A stretch of DNA of 64,000 bases from Globodera rostochiensis (GCA_018350325.1 JAEVLN010000013.1:1302001-1366000), one strand, 5' to 3'. Positions 35,588-47,726 are shown, numbered from the stretch's first letter. Notes: generated by a model from the sequence alone, not told the origin. Numbers and translations: made by a program.

Positions 35588-36015
35588 CCAACCCGACCTC
35601 CCCGACATGTCCAGCCCCGACCTCCCCGACATGTCCAACCCCGACATGTCCAACCCCGACCTCCCCGATCCACGACATGGCCAACCCCGACCTTCCCGAC
35701 ATGTCCAACCCCGACCTTCCCGACATGTCCAACCCCGACCTTCCCGACATGTCCAACCCCGACCTTCCCGACATGTCCAACCCCGACCTTTCCGACATGG
35801 CCAACTCCGACCTTCCCGACATGGCCAACCCCGACCTTCCCGACATGTCCAACCCCGACCTTCCCGACATGTCCAACCCCGACCTTCCCGACATGGCCAA
35901 CCCGACCTCCCCGACATGTCCAACCCCGACCTCCCCGATCCACGACATGGCCAACCCCGACCTTCCCGACATGGCCAACCCCGACCTTCCCGACATGGCC
36001 AACCCGACCTCCCCG
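35588..36015. repeat. 24-bp tandem repeat
   Basis: About 17 units of AACCCCGACCTTCCCGACAT plus GTCC or GGCC. All frames stay open on both strands, giving repeats such as NPDLPDMS. No signal peptide or unique coding sequence belongs to it. A fragment recurs at 37919-38003 immediately before block R1. Confidence 0.9.
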
Positions 36016-36882
36016 ATTGCCGACTTTACCGCCCCCGAAGGGTCAGGCACCAACCCATGACCAAAAATGTACCTATGCGTAACAAAGCAAAAACTTCCAA
36101 ATACAAAGCAACGAATTTCAATACAAAAAAGTTTCTGTTGATTTTGATCAGGTTATTCAGTGTTTCAAATAAAATGATTCCTTTTTGAGTTCAAAAAGAT
36201 GTAGGTCAAGAACAAATATAGTTAGAATCTTCAAAAAAATTTCATTGATCTTCAAAAAATTGCCTTTAAAATTTGTGTTAAGAAATTGATCAAAAATTCA
36301 ACATGGCGGCGCCTATAGAACAGCCGACCTCCACCCATGGGTGTTTTTATTTCGATTTTCGTAAGAAAAACCTCGAAATTTCTAAATCGAAACGAAAGAG
36401 ACCCTTCGAAAGTGGAACAAATATATCTTTTTTTTTTTAATTTTTTACCCATCATTAACTCGACATCATTGATCAGTGATCACATTAACTTTTGCTTTTT
36501 AAACATGCAAATCGCCATTACACGCAGCATACCAAAATGTACAAAAGCAGAATTTGAAAGTCAATAAACGATTTAATTCCTTTCTCGCTCTTAAGCAATT
36601 GATGTCATTATTCATTCAATTATTAAGGAATTTGTACATTGTATCCTTGAATTTTCAAAAAATTATTAAAAAACAATAATTAGGGTCCGGATTTATATTG
36701 AGACTTAAAATATTGAACACCCCCCCCCCCAAATATTGACCAAAAACCCCAAAAAGTGCCAAATATTGATTAAAAAATGGGCTAAAACCAAGGTTGTGAT
36801 CTCAAAATTTTAAAAATCAGCATGGGTGCATTTAAAAATCCTCATTTAGTACCTAAAATCCGCAAATTCAATATTTCTTCAT

Positions 36883-37095
36883 TGGCATATTTTAAACAAA
36901 GTGCAACAAATAAAGAGTGAAAATATATTTTTATGGGGCAAATGCCAAACGTGGCATATTTTAAACAAAGTGCAACAAATAAAGAGTGAAAATATATTTT
37001 TATGGGGCAATGCCAAACGTGGCATATTTTAAACAAAGTGCAACAAATAAAGAGATGGAAATATATTTCCATGGCACAATGCAAAACGTGGCATA
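36883..37095. repeat. 68-bp tandem repeat
   Basis: Three units with GGCATATTTTAAACAAAGTG, CAACAAATAAAGAG and TATTTTTATGGGGCAATGCC; the third is diverged. Fragment also at 1784-1875. Confidence 0.85.
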
Positions 37096-37366
37096 TGGGA
37101 AAATGCCAAGAGGCTTGATTTTCTGATGGAATAGAATATTACAATGAGATTAATAAAGAACCCCAAAAATCCCTGACTTGAGGGCCGATCGACTCGACGA
37201 ACTCTCGATCTTCCGGCCTCTATTGTTCATATAAAGTTTTTGCCTTTTACAAAAAACCACTTACTTCCGATGCATAAATTTCAGTAATATAAATATAAAA
37301 ATTTTCCCTTCAAAAAAATTTCCAACCAAATTATTTTGTGGATAATGTAAATTCCAGGCCTGTGCA

Positions 37367-37480
37367 CGGTTACCCGTAACCGCGGTTATCCGTGGTTAAC
37401 CGCGGTTAATGGTTATCGAATTTTAAAAGGCCGCGGTTACGGGCGGTTAACGGTTATGACCACTAAAACCGCGATTAACA
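37367..37480. repeat. GGTTAACCGCGG-rich cassette
   Basis: Overlapping words CGGTTACCCG, CCGCGGTTAACCG and GGTTATCG that are near self-complementary. Related cassettes at 42780-42910 and 52137-52265. Confidence 0.55.
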
Positions 37481-37824
37481 GTCGCATCCGTTGTTTTTTT
37501 GATTACTAAGGATTGAGACGATTTGCCTCTATAATTTCTTTGACTTTTATTCACATTTCACCAAATCCCGGTATCTGTTCAGTGGTGAAACTCTTTGACT
37601 GATTTTATTTGGTCTAGGTTCTAGCCCCTTCCTCTGTAATTATTTTATTTTTTATTTATATTTTAATATCCCTTCTTTTTAGTATTCTTTCAACTTTTTG
37701 CAAAAATTAGATATAAAAGTAAAATTCTAAGTATTTACATAAATAATTAGTGCATTTTAGAACTCAATTACCTAAAATTTGGATGATTTTCTCGGCATAA
37801 GGCGTTAGATATTCGATTTTTTTC

Positions 37825-37880
37825 CCTCGGCGGCGCCTATCGGCATCGCCGAACCCCCACTCCTTTTCTTAAAATAATTT
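37825..37880 (-). repeat. GC-rich near-palindrome element
   Basis: Core GGCGGCGCC-TATC-GGCATCGCC followed by GAACCCCCACTCC. Confidence 0.6.
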
Positions 37881-38005
37881 AGGAAACTAATGCGCAAAAA
37901 ACAGAAAAAAATCACTCTGGTCCAACCCCGACCTTTCCGACATGGCCAACTCCGACCTTCCCGACATGTCCAACCCCGACCTTCCCGACATGGCCAACCC
38001 GACCC

Positions 38006-39600
38006 TTAGAGAGTCAAGAGCGACTCAAAAATTTTGCAGATTCGTAATCGGCTCGACGAGGAGAGTCGAATGGTATATTATGCTATAAAATATTTTCAAA
38101 TTTTTAGGTTTTCGGATTTCGGGTTTTAATTTTGCCCATCCTTGATAAACAGGTCAATGCTACTACGACAGCATTTTTGTCATATAATTTTGTCGACGTA
38201 AGATGTATAATGGAAATATAATAAAATAATCGATGAGAAGGGCCAAAATTATGCCAATGACAAATTTGGGCTTGACGCAAATGCCATAAATTTGGGCTTC
38301 ACGCAAATGCCAAAAAATTTGGGCTTTACGCAAGTGCCAACCAACAATTGCCTTGCATCGCCTTCACTCTCTTCGTTTATAATGCTATTTTCTAAGGCTT
38401 ATCCATCATCCTTCGATAAAATCACATTCTAAGACATCGATTGAAAGCCGTATAAAAGCGGTGGACAATGCAGCAAAATTATCATTTAAACCTTATTGTT
38501 CTTTTCTTTATTTTTATTAGTAGGTTTAAGCCCCGACCCCAAGCCCCAAAAGGAGGTCCTCCCCGAACCCGACCACGAGATGGCCAACCCCGGTCTCCCC
38601 GACCCCATCCCCGACCTTTTTTTGGGTCGGGGATCGGGGGTGAACAAACACCCCTAAAGATCGGACTTTTTTTTGGAACTAGTTGCCTGCGGGGGGTGGA
38701 ACTTATGAGGGAGTAGGCATAGGGGGGCTTTACTTTTGGCTTCTGTTCCTATGGTTTTTCTTAATTTAATTTAATTTATTTGTTTTTTTAATTTATTTTA
38801 TTAATTATGAGTCCGTTCTTGGCCGGGCAAGCCTTATCTTGGCCTGGCAAGCCCACCCCTCTCCGGGGGAAGGCAACATCTCTCCAGGGCTGGGCAAGGC
38901 CTCTCCTAGGCCGGCAAGCCATCCCCGGGCCGGACAAGCCCTTCCCGAGGCCGATCAAACCTCTTACGAGGCGGGCAAGCCCTTTCCGGGCGATGCTCAA
39001 TGTTTTTCTTATTCTTTTTTTAAATTTTAATTAAGTAAATTAATTTTTGCTCTATTCTTAATATTTTACTTAACAATTGTTCTATGGGGTGTATGCTACT
39101 TCTAAAAGACAAAAGTAAATGTTATCTCTCTCGTTACCCTCGTATCTATACCACATCTCTCACTTCCCCACACTGTTTCGTCTTCAAAGCTATAAATACG
39201 GGCCATACGTATTACTAATTTATGCCAATGCCAAAATTGGACTTGACGTAAATGCCAACACAACAATTGTCTCGCATTGCTTCACTCTCTTTGTCATAAT
39301 GCTTAAGCCATCGATTGAAAGCCGTATAGAAAAGGGTGGAAAATGCAGCAAAAATATCATTTAATCCTATCGCGTTAAAGCAGGGCTCGGATCTCAAATG
39401 TTTATAATTTTTAACGTTTTTGTCAAGCAAATTGTGTAAAATTCGAAAATTTTGCCGATTCGAATTTTCAAAAATCGCCCAGAATCTTCTATTTACTTTT
39501 GTGGGTGTTTTGTGCACAAATTTCTTTTTTAAAACAATTTAAATAAGTTTTAAAATTATTTTACGGTTTTTAAATAAATATTTTGGCTTTCCTTACGCAA
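38006..39600. repeat. Large duplicated upstream block R1, copy B
   Basis: Near-identical to 3469-5195 with a few small deletions: one TTTGGGCATGACG unit missing, and the CAAATTTTTTTTATG segment before CCCAGAATCTTC lost. It ends about 460 bases upstream of the SPM first exon at 40064. Confidence 0.75.
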
Positions 39601-40063
39601 ATCGTATACACTTTTTTGATTATTTGTCGTTCAAAATTGGTGAAAATTTTTAAATATTTCCAGGGGAGCCTATCGACACCGGCAAACCTCCGAAAAAGAT
39701 TTTAAATTGAATTTAAATATTGCCAAATTTTTACAGTATGGACTAGTTTTCTTAAAAAATGCATAAAAACGAAAAACGTACCATTAAAAAATGACTATTT
39801 TTGGAACAAAAATGTAAGCCTTTCATCAGAAAATCCGAAAAGCAATTGTATTTTACATCATAATTTTTTGAATGATTTGGTTTTAAAATTTTCATGTTTC
39901 GTTTTCGAAAACTAAAAATGTTGTTTTCGTCTACCCCTGCTCGAGACCGACACCCAATTAGCCCGAGACTTTTTCGAGTCGAGGACACCCGAGGTTGATG
40001 CTCTCAAATATCATTTGATTTAAAAAATAAATTTATATAATTCCTTCAAAAAATATTTTTCAG

Positions 40064-41346
40064 ATGCGTGCATTACTTTATTTGCTAACCCTAACATTGT
40101 GTTGTTTTCTAAAAAATGTTAACGGTATTAGCTTTAAAACATTTAATGAAAATAATGATGCAATGACTTTGGTTAAAGAATATCATAACAATCAAATAAG
40201 TTCTAAGATAGACTTGCGCAACAGGTTGGAGAATATAGGAGTCAAATTAAGCTTACCTACGCTGGACAAATACCTAGGCCAAATTCAGGTATTTTTGCTT
40301 CAATATAATATTTTGTCTGAAACCAAAAATCTTTTGTAGTTTTCTTTATCGGCATAAAGATGTTTAATTGTAAAAGTCAGTTCTTGAGTACTAATCTTGA
40401 CTCTTTTTTCACGGTTCAGGCTACTGGTGGTGGCAGCCGCAAAGATCCTTTTGTACAATTCAAAAATGAACTCGCGCTATGGCTTTGGTTGAACGCTTTA
40501 ATAATAACCCAATTAAGACTAAGGAATTGTTAAAAGCGTTGAATGAATTAAATCACAAAATGTGCCAATCTACGATGTATGAATACCTAAACAGACTCAA
40601 GGAAGAGAAGGTATTTATTTTGCTACATTATAATTAGGAACCGGATTTTTTTGTAGAAATTTGTTGCCATCTGTTCCTCCAAATGGTTTTTTGCAGAAAA
40701 AATTTTCTTGCCTCAGACATTTTTCTCCCGAATTTACTCCATTTCACTGTATTTTGAGGTTCTGGATCTCTAATATACTTTGCCTGAAACAAAAAACAGC
40801 TATTGCAGTTTTTTTTAGTGGTTACTGTACGAGTCCGTTCTTGAGTACTAATCTTGGCTTTTTATTTTTACGGTTCAGAAGGCTGGCGGCGGTACGCCAA
40901 ACCTCCAAGCCCCCCACGCAACGGCCCATCTCTCAAATCAATCGCAATCGACGGAATTGTGGGATTTTTCAAACCCTGCACCGCCGCTTATCCAAGCCCC
41001 CCAAATTGCACAACAACCTTCCAACTTTACATCGGGCAACCCAGGCTCATCGACAAGCGCATCGAATAAAGGAAAAAGCACCAACTTTTCAAAAGCACCA
41101 GGCGCATCGTCGCATTACGGTGGCGCGTTGCCGTCTCAGCAAGCCCCCCCAATGTACGGCACAGATGTGCCATTCCAAGCTGGAATTGATTCTACGAATT
41201 GGTTAGAGGAAAATTCGCAAAACGATGATGGAAGTCTTTATTCGGTGGTCAACCCGAAAACTCCGAGCTCATGGAAAAACACATTGGGTAAAAGCGTAGC
41301 GAAAAAAGGGAAAAGCGCATTCAGCGCGGGGAAAATGTTTAAATGA
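40064..41346 (+). CDS. SPM family gene with a frameshifted internal exon
   Basis: Exon 40064-40288 (75 codons, phase 0) encodes the signal peptide MRALLYLLTLTLCCFLKNVN and a helical module (NDAMTLVKEY...TLDKYLGQI). A second module exon at 40420-40610 begins ATGGGSR but is 191 nt, one base short of its 192-nt paralogue at 50328-50519 (GAACTCGCGCT against GATCCTCGCGCT), so including it breaks the frame. Exon 40879-41346 (phase 0, 155 residues) starts KAGGGTPNLQ. It has the family core SSHYGGALPSQQAPPMYGTD and DSTNWLEENSQNDDGSLYSV and ends in a Lys-rich tail (GKSVAKKGKS). Skipping the middle exon keeps the frame and gives a 230-residue protein. The long 3' exon also holds a phase-1 donor at 41288 (TTGG/GTAAAAG). 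SL-type acceptor CAG at 40061-40063. Either an active gene that skips the exon or an early pseudogene. Confidence 0.55.
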
Positions 41347-41644
41347 ATCTCATGTTGAAATAAGGATTGTCTATCATTTTAATTTAAACTTAAATTCTGA
41401 TCAATTCTAAATTTCAACGAGATTTCTCGAGATCTCGCTCGAAGCTCAAGTCCGGGCTCTAGTCTGTATACAGCAGGGTTAAAGATTCGCCTTTTATTTG
41501 GGGCACGCGTCCTTTTCTGTCCTTAATTTGTGATTTTTGCAACTTTTAGTGACAATTCAGTTAATTTTTAGCGAATAAATTGTTAGACAGAAGGCTAAAA
41601 ACCTGTACCCGAATTTTAATTTTGAGGTTCTTTGTCGAATTGGT

Positions 41645-42170
41645 TTGCACAACAATCCTCCAACTTTACATCGGGAAACCCAGGCTCATCGACAAGTAAA
41701 GGAAAAAGCACCAACTTTTCAAAAGCACCAGGCTCATCGTTGCATTACGGTGGCGCGATGCCGTCTCAACAAGCTCCCCCAATGTACGGCACAGATGTGC
41801 CATCCCAAGCTGGAATTGATTCTACGAATTGGTTAGAGGAAAATTCGCAAAACGAACACCAAACACATCCAACTTTAATACGGGCAACCCCGGCGCATCG
41901 TCGCATTACGGTGGCGCGATACCGTTTCAGCAAGCCCCAATGTCGGGCACGTTATTCCCAGCATTCTCAAATCAGCCGTCCAATCAATCAGCCCCATTTA
42001 ATTCATCCACTAACTCTGTGTCATCCCAACCTGGAACGCCTTCTTTGGATTGGAGCGGGGGAAATTCGCAAAACAATGAAGGAGATCTTTATTCGATGAT
42101 CAGGCCGAAAAGACCGAGCTCATCGAAAGGTAAAAGCGCAACGAAAACAGGGAAAAAGCCGAGAAAATAG
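41645..42170 (+). pseudogene. Chimeric SPM 3' exon fragment
   Basis: A piece of the type I 3' exon (SNFTSGNPGSSTSKGKSTNF through DSTNWLEENSQN, to about 41853) is joined to a piece of the type II 3' exon (PNTSNFNTGNPGASSHYGG through GKSATKTGKKPRK, stop at 42170). The join is out of frame by one base and there is no upstream module or signal-peptide exon of its own, so it is not a gene by itself. It could act only as a downstream exon of the gene at 40064. Confidence 0.6.
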
Positions 42171-42404
42171 AATGTGACGTTGATCCAAAAGATTCCCGAA
42201 GATCATCATTTGCGATCACTCACTGTTCCCAATTGTTATTGTTAAAACTTCTTTTGTTGCTATTATTGTTTGGCGCTTTGAGCTTCACTTTGGCGATTTA
42301 TTAGCTATAAACTAGAGATCGAAATTTTAAAAAACAGGGCTCGGCACCCTCGTTTAGCTAATTTTTGTTAAAGAACTTGAAAAGAATTATGAGCCGACCC
42401 CTTC

Positions 42405-42530
42405 TTATTCTTAAAAAGCTTCAAATTTTTAAATTTTGGTTGCAAATCTGTTAACAAATTGAGTCAAAAATTCAAAATTTCTCGGAGGCGCCTATCGGCA
42501 CCGCCGACCCCCCCCCCACCCCCAGAAGTT
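42405..42530 (-). repeat. GC-rich near-palindrome element
   Basis: Core GGAGGCGCC-TATC-GGCACCGCC with the conserved flank GGTTGCAAATCTGTTAAC; duplicated at 51765-51890. Confidence 0.7.
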
Positions 42531-43552
42531 TTCAAAAAAATTTGTTTTATGAAAAAATTGACAATCGGCAAAAAGCAAAATTTGCCACTTTACGGATTTA
42601 ACTGTGAAATTTGAGGATTTTTTACTTGTAAAAGTTTGTTAAAAAAACCTCGGATTCGAGCTTCGAGTTTCGCGAAATTTCGGGTATTTTGGGGCTTTGA
42701 GTTTCGGGTTCGGAAAAAAAATTTGTTTCGTTTCGAGTTTCGGGTTCGGGTAGTGCGCCGAGCTTCGCCCATCCCTGGTGGGCACGGCTACGAATTTCCT
42801 GAGCCATAACCGCCCGTCCCCAAAATCTCATAACCGTTAACCGCCCGTAACCGTGACGTTTTAAAATTCCATAACCGGTTACCCGCCCGCGGTTAGTCGC
42901 GGTCACCCGCATTATTTAAAAATCACTAAACTTTTCCAGATTCGAAAAATTGATTTTTCAAAGCTAATTTTTTCCGATCGTGTTCTTATCATCATAGTAA
43001 AAATAAATCGAAATTGATGTGTATGTATTGAACTTAAAAATTGATTTTATTAGCTATTATATGAAACAATTTTTTAATTTTATCATCTTTCATGGTTAAA
43101 TCTGACAAAGCGCGACCAATCAGAATTTTTGCTTCTAAAATGAACTAATTATTTATGTAAAGGTTTAGAATTTTGAATTTTTTTAAAGTTTTAAGAATAC
43201 TAAAAATGAGGGATTTGGCTAGAACTTTAGACCAGCAGGGATGTGATCTGGCCGCCTTTTTTAAAACCAGAAATCAAATTCTCGTGCCTCTTTTAAAAAT
43301 CTGAAACCAGAATTCTGGTGCCCAAAACGACCAGAAATTCTGGTAAATCAGAACAGAAATTTCTAAAAATTCTACAAACAATTTTTTTCGAGCCTTAAAG
43401 TTTGGTGCAAATAATAAATATCTTAAGAAAAATAGACAAAGTTTTTAAAAGTTTTTTGGCGCCACCCAGGGCCGTAGCCAAAAAAAAATTTCGGGGGGGG
43501 GGGAGGGGAGGGCAAGCCAAAAACGTCGATTTAGTAAAGAATAGGCAATGTT

Positions 43553-43625
43553 AGCCCCGGGTGGGACTCGAACCCACGTCCTCAACCCAATCCGTGGGCA
43601 GCTCTTCCAACTGAGCTACCGGGCC
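43553..43625 (-). ncRNA. tRNA-like repeat (tRNA pseudogene or SINE head)
   Basis: Read on the minus strand: GGCCCGG acceptor arm, TAGCTCAGTTGGAAGAGC with a GCTC/GAGC D stem, and GTGGGTTCGAGTCCCAC as T arm and loop (A and B box intact). The segment between them does not form a 5-bp anticodon stem with a U33-type loop, so a working tRNA is unlikely. Copies at 52909-52981 and, truncated, at 58685-58722 share the same neighbouring AAAGAATAGGCAA, which points to a tRNA-derived dispersed repeat. Confidence 0.6.
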
Positions 43626-43674
43626 ATCCCATTAGCCTTCTTCTTTATGGATGATCTTTTGCCCCCGCCATTAG

Positions 43675-43825
43675 AGCCCGGTAAAAAAAAATTTCCGGGA
43701 ACGGGAACGGGGTTTTCAAAAAGAACGGGACGGGAATCCCGAACGGGAATCCCGTCTTTTTCCCGTTCCCGTAGAAATCCCGTTCAATTTTTAACGGGAA
43801 TCCCGCGGGAACGGGAAAAATTTTG
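43675..43825. repeat. GGGAACGGG / CCCGTTCCC hairpin cassette
   Basis: Runs of GGGAACGGGAACGGG and their complement give strong self-pairing. Related at 44360-44530, 53030-53180 and 57210-57262. Flanked by AGAGCCCGG / CCGGGCTCT-type ends. Confidence 0.65.
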
Positions 43826-43904
43826 AAAATTTTTAAACTAAGATTTTTTCGAAAATTTTTTTGGCGGGCACTTTGCGATAAATTTCTGATATACAATCGG
43901 AGGG

Positions 43905-44270
43905 TCCGACTACGCCGATAGGCGCCGTCGGAAAATTTTTAAAACATTTTTGTTAAGAAAATTGCTCAAAATTTTCGAATTTTTTCCGATTTGCGAATTT
44001 TTCAAAATTCAAATTTTTTGAGAATTTCTTTCCTCGACGTGGAGGGGGGGGGGAGGGGTCGGCGGTGCCGATAGGCGCCGCCGAGAAAATTTTGCATTTT
44101 TTGCTCAATTTGTTAAGAGATTTGCTACCAAAATCTTAAAAATACGTTAGTTTTTTAAGCTTTTGAAATCTTAATTGATTCGAAAAATCAGAAACCAACT
44201 ATGGCACATTTTGGGTGGGTTCGGTGGTGCCGATAGGCGCCGCCGTTAAAAAAATTTGAAATTTAAGCAT
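43905..44270 (+). repeat. Cluster of three GC-rich near-palindromes
   Basis: Cores near 43912-43932 (ACTACGCCGATAGGCGCCGT), 44058-44082 (GGCGGTGCCGATAGGCGCCG) and 44222-44244 (GGTGGTGCCGATAGGCGCCG), each followed by the AATTTG/TTAAGA flank. Confidence 0.7.
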
Positions 44271-45439
44271 TTTTGTGATGAAAATTGGTCCAAAATTGTT
44301 AAATTTTTGAAAACATTTCGCCAAGAAAAATAAACGGTTCGGGAAAAATACTGAAATAAAATTTCCGGGAACGGGAACGGGGTTTTCAAAAAGAACGGGA
44401 CGGGAATCCCGAACGGGAATCCCGTCTTTTTCCCGTTCCCGTAAAAAATCCCGCTGGGCAAAAAAGGCGGGAACGGGACCGGGATTCCCGTACTTTTCCC
44501 GCGGGAATCCCGTTCCCGCCGGGCTCTACCCGCCAAAGGCGTTTTAACCGTTCGCTTCCAACCAGTGGAACACTCAAATCCTTACAATTTTTAGGGGGTG
44601 TTTTCTCCGTTTTATTTTTCTTAAAGAATTAATTTTCTCGAAAATCAATCTTAGAGGTGAAATGGGAGGATTTTTTAACTAAGCATCTATTGTGAGGGGA
44701 ACAATTATAAAATTTTCAAAAATATTGCTGATTTTAAAAATTGTAATTTCACTTTTTTTGATTAGCAAAATTGGGTGATTTGTAAAAAAATGCAAAACTC
44801 AGCATAAGGATGAGCTTTTAAATGAATAAAGTTTAAAAAATGCAGAATATTAGGATATTTTTTGTTTTCTCCGACTCGGATTTGTGATTTGAATATTTTC
44901 CCGGTTTTACTATATTTAAAAGTATATGCATTTAAATATTGAATTTTATTTTTAAGAATGATTTAAATAACGATATTTTCGTTTATAGGGCCCGACAAAA
45001 TTTGATTTCCAATGCACCGAATGCCTGTAATATTTTTACTAACTTTGGCAATTATCAACTCAAAATCTCGCCCTGGGTTTCGAGGCGAACTGATGGTGAA
45101 ATACCGGTCCGGTCTAATTTTTTGAGATTCGACCCGAATTCTTAACAAACTCTCCGCTTCATTTTTCAACCAAATATTTGTGATTTGCTGCCGTGTCGTC
45201 CTGTCTTAGGATCGATTTCCGATGAGGCCGGTCTGCCTCGCTCCGAATCTCCTCGGTTGAACGAGAACGACTGCTGAAATTCTCTACCAATTTGGCGATC
45301 TTCCCCCATTGCCAAATCTAGATCGATTTGTCTCGTCACGAACTGGCGATTGATACCAAATTTGGTTGAGATTGGACAACAACAAAACCCCAAAATTGAA
45401 GCAAATTTGATTTTTGTGGCCCCAGAACGGAAAAGGGCT

Positions 45440-46155
45440 CTGTATACCAGGATTAGCAAGCCTCGCAAATGCCGTATACCAAGATCAGCAAGACTCCCAA
45501 ATGCCGTATACCAGGATTAGCAAGCCTCGCAAATGCCGTATACCAAGATCAGCAAGCCTCCCAAATGCCGTATACCAGGATTAGCAAGCCTCGCAAATGC
45601 CGTATACCAAGATCAGCAAGCCTCCCAAATGCCGTATACCAAGATCAGCAAGCCTCCCAAATGCCGTATACCAGGATTAGCAAGCCTCGCAAATGCCGTA
45701 TACCAAGATCAGCAAGCCTCGCAAATGCCGTATACCAAGATCAGCAAGCCTCCCAAATGCCGTATACCAAGATCAGGAAGCCTCCCAAATGCCGTATACC
45801 AGGATTAGCAAGCCTCGCAAATGCCGTATACCAAGATCAGCAAGCCTCGCAAATGCCGTATACCAAGATCAGCAAGCCTCCCAAATGCCGTATACCAAGA
45901 TCAGCAAGCCTTCCAAATGCCGTATACCAGGATTAGCAAGCCTCGCAAATGCCGTATACCAAGATCAGCAAGCCTCGCAAATGCCGTATACCAAGATCAG
46001 CAAGCCTCCCAAATGCCGTATACCAAGATCAGCAAGCCTTCCAAATGCCGTATACCAAGATCAGCAAGCCTCCCAAATGCCGTATACCAAGATCAGCAAG
46101 CCTCCCAAATGCCGTATACCAAGATCAGCAAGCCTCCCAAATGCCGTATACCAGA
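45440..46155. repeat. 32-bp satellite
   Basis: About 22 units of AAATGCCGTATACCAAGATC plus AGCAAGCCTCCC, with a variant CCAGGATTAGCAAGCCTCGC interspersed. The unit has no stop in three forward frames, so the array is open in all of them; this is not evidence for a protein. Confidence 0.95.
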
Positions 46156-46374
46156 ATTCAGAAAAGCGCGCCGCATGCAAATGCCAAATTAATTGTGAGG
46201 GTGTGGAATAAAGAGCTCAATAATCCAGTGCTGCGATCTCAAAATTTTTAAAATCCGCATTGAAGAATTAAAAAATCGTCATTTGATACCCAAAATCCGC
46301 AAATTCGTCATTTCTTCATCATAACCCAAAATTTATGTTAACTTCGCTTTAAAAGTTATATTTATTGGTACCAA

Positions 46375-47430
46375 CCAGGGCTGCTACTTTTAGGCAAATG
46401 CCTATTTTTTCTGCGAACTTGGCACAGTGAGTTAAGCACGAAAAACATGTTTTTAGCTTTATTTGGAGCTTCTAGAGTGGACTTTATAATGCCTATTTTG
46501 GGGTTTTTGTGCCTAATGCCTATTTCGACATTTTTGTGCCTATTTCATGCCTATTTCGACATTTTTGGCAACTTTTTTCAGGATTTTGAGATATTTTGAA
46601 AAAAATTCCAAAAATAAAGGCAAAAGATCAAGTCGCTGCGATTATTGGGGACTTCGACCCCAGTGATCTCAGAATGTCCTATTTTTATGGCAATGCGATA
46701 ATTTTGGAAATTTGCCATATTTTTTGACATATTTCCACACGTTCCATAATTTTGCCATATTTTTTGACATATTTCCACACGTTCCATAATTTTGCCATAT
46801 TTTTTGACATATTTCCACACGTTCCATAATTTTGCCATATTTTTTGACATATTTCCACACGTTCCATAATTTTGCCATATTTTAGAACTTTGTGAAAATC
46901 TCATATCGAAAAAATTTTTGATTTGTAACTGTAATAAGCAGAAATGATCGCTTATTTTTTCTTTTTTTTTTTTTGTTAAAACCTTCGGCAAAAAATTTTA
47001 TTTGCCTATTTTTGTGCCTATTTGAGGATTTTTGTGCCTTTTATGTGCATATTTTGGCATTTTGCAAAAAATTAGTGATCTTGGCAAGAAAAATTTGATT
47101 TTTTCATTTTTCTTAAGAAATTTTTTGAAAAAAGCGCAAAATAATCACAAAAGTTCAAAAAAGTCGCCAAAAAAGCCAAAATAGTCGAAAAAGTTCAAAA
47201 AAGTCGCCAAAAAAGCCAAAATAGTCGAAAAAGTCCAAAAAAGTCGCCAAAACACTTGAAAATTTGGAAATGTTATCTCATCAGCAATTTTAGAATTTGA
47301 AGAACTTTGGGGGAATTTTATATTGAATTTGGAAAAATTTATGTGCATTTTTTTTTATGTGCATATTTTGCAATTTTTGGTGCATATTTTATGCGCATAC
47401 TTCAAGATTTTATGTGCATATAATTACACA
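46375..47430. repeat. TGCCTATTT-rich dispersed repeat
   Basis: Starts CAGGGCTGCTACTTTTAGGC and is made of repeated TTTTTGTGCCTATTT words, ending near ATGTGCATATAATTACACAC. Inverted or partial relatives at 55180-55455 and 57380-57660. It contains the 40-bp array and AAGTCGCCAAAAAAGCCAAA repeats (47155-47255). Confidence 0.55.
46700..46885. repeat. 40-bp tandem repeat, four units
   Basis: Exact units of TTTTGCCATATTTTTTGACA plus TATTTCCACACGTTCCATAA at 40-bp spacing. Confidence 0.95.
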
Positions 47431-47726
47431 CCCTACTGATCACACTGATTCTTTGCCCTGGGGTCCCCACCAATCATTGTCGCCCATCTCTTTTATCCCA
47501 AGGGGCGGTTCCTCCCTCCTCTCAACTCTCACCTCCGTTCCCTACCCTTTTCATTCCACGCATATTGGCCGAGATGTGAACCTTAGCTCCCCGCTCGATC
47601 AGGGAAGCTGTACGTCCCATTGTTGTCCCTATCTATCTCCCAGATAAAGGCTCCCTTATCCCGGTCCGCGTACAAAAGGGGAACCGGGAGGGGAGTCCAA
47701 AGTGAGCCAATGCCACTACTTACTAC

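Larger units (their letters stand above)
35331..40060. other. Intergenic, repeat-rich
   Basis: Contains the 24-bp array (35588-36015), the 68-bp array (36883-37095), a GGTTAACCGCGG-rich cassette (37367-37480), a GC-rich palindrome (37825-37880), a fragment of the 24-bp array (37919-38003), and block R1 copy B (38006-39600) leading to the SPM gene at 40064. No gene supported. Confidence 0.55.
41866..43986. repeat. Recent segmental duplication, copy 1
   Basis: Aligns almost base for base with 51222-53342; differences are a handful of substitutions and poly-G length. It covers the type II SPM 3' exon and about 1.8 kb of flank, including a GC-rich palindrome, a GGTTACCGG cassette, an AGAATTCTGG cassette and the tRNA-like repeat. 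Confidence 0.85.

Noticed and set aside
35478..36188. Asp/Pro-rich or Gly-rich frames up to 205 codons
   Set aside because: Products of the 24-bp repeat; several frames on both strands are equally open.
44045..45440. Possible genes in short frames of this stretch
   Set aside because: Frames are short, run through GGGAACGGG hairpins and palindromes, and show no signal peptide or splice partners.
45440..46155. CRISPR-like regular array
   Set aside because: The genome is eukaryotic and the units are head-to-tail copies without unique spacers.
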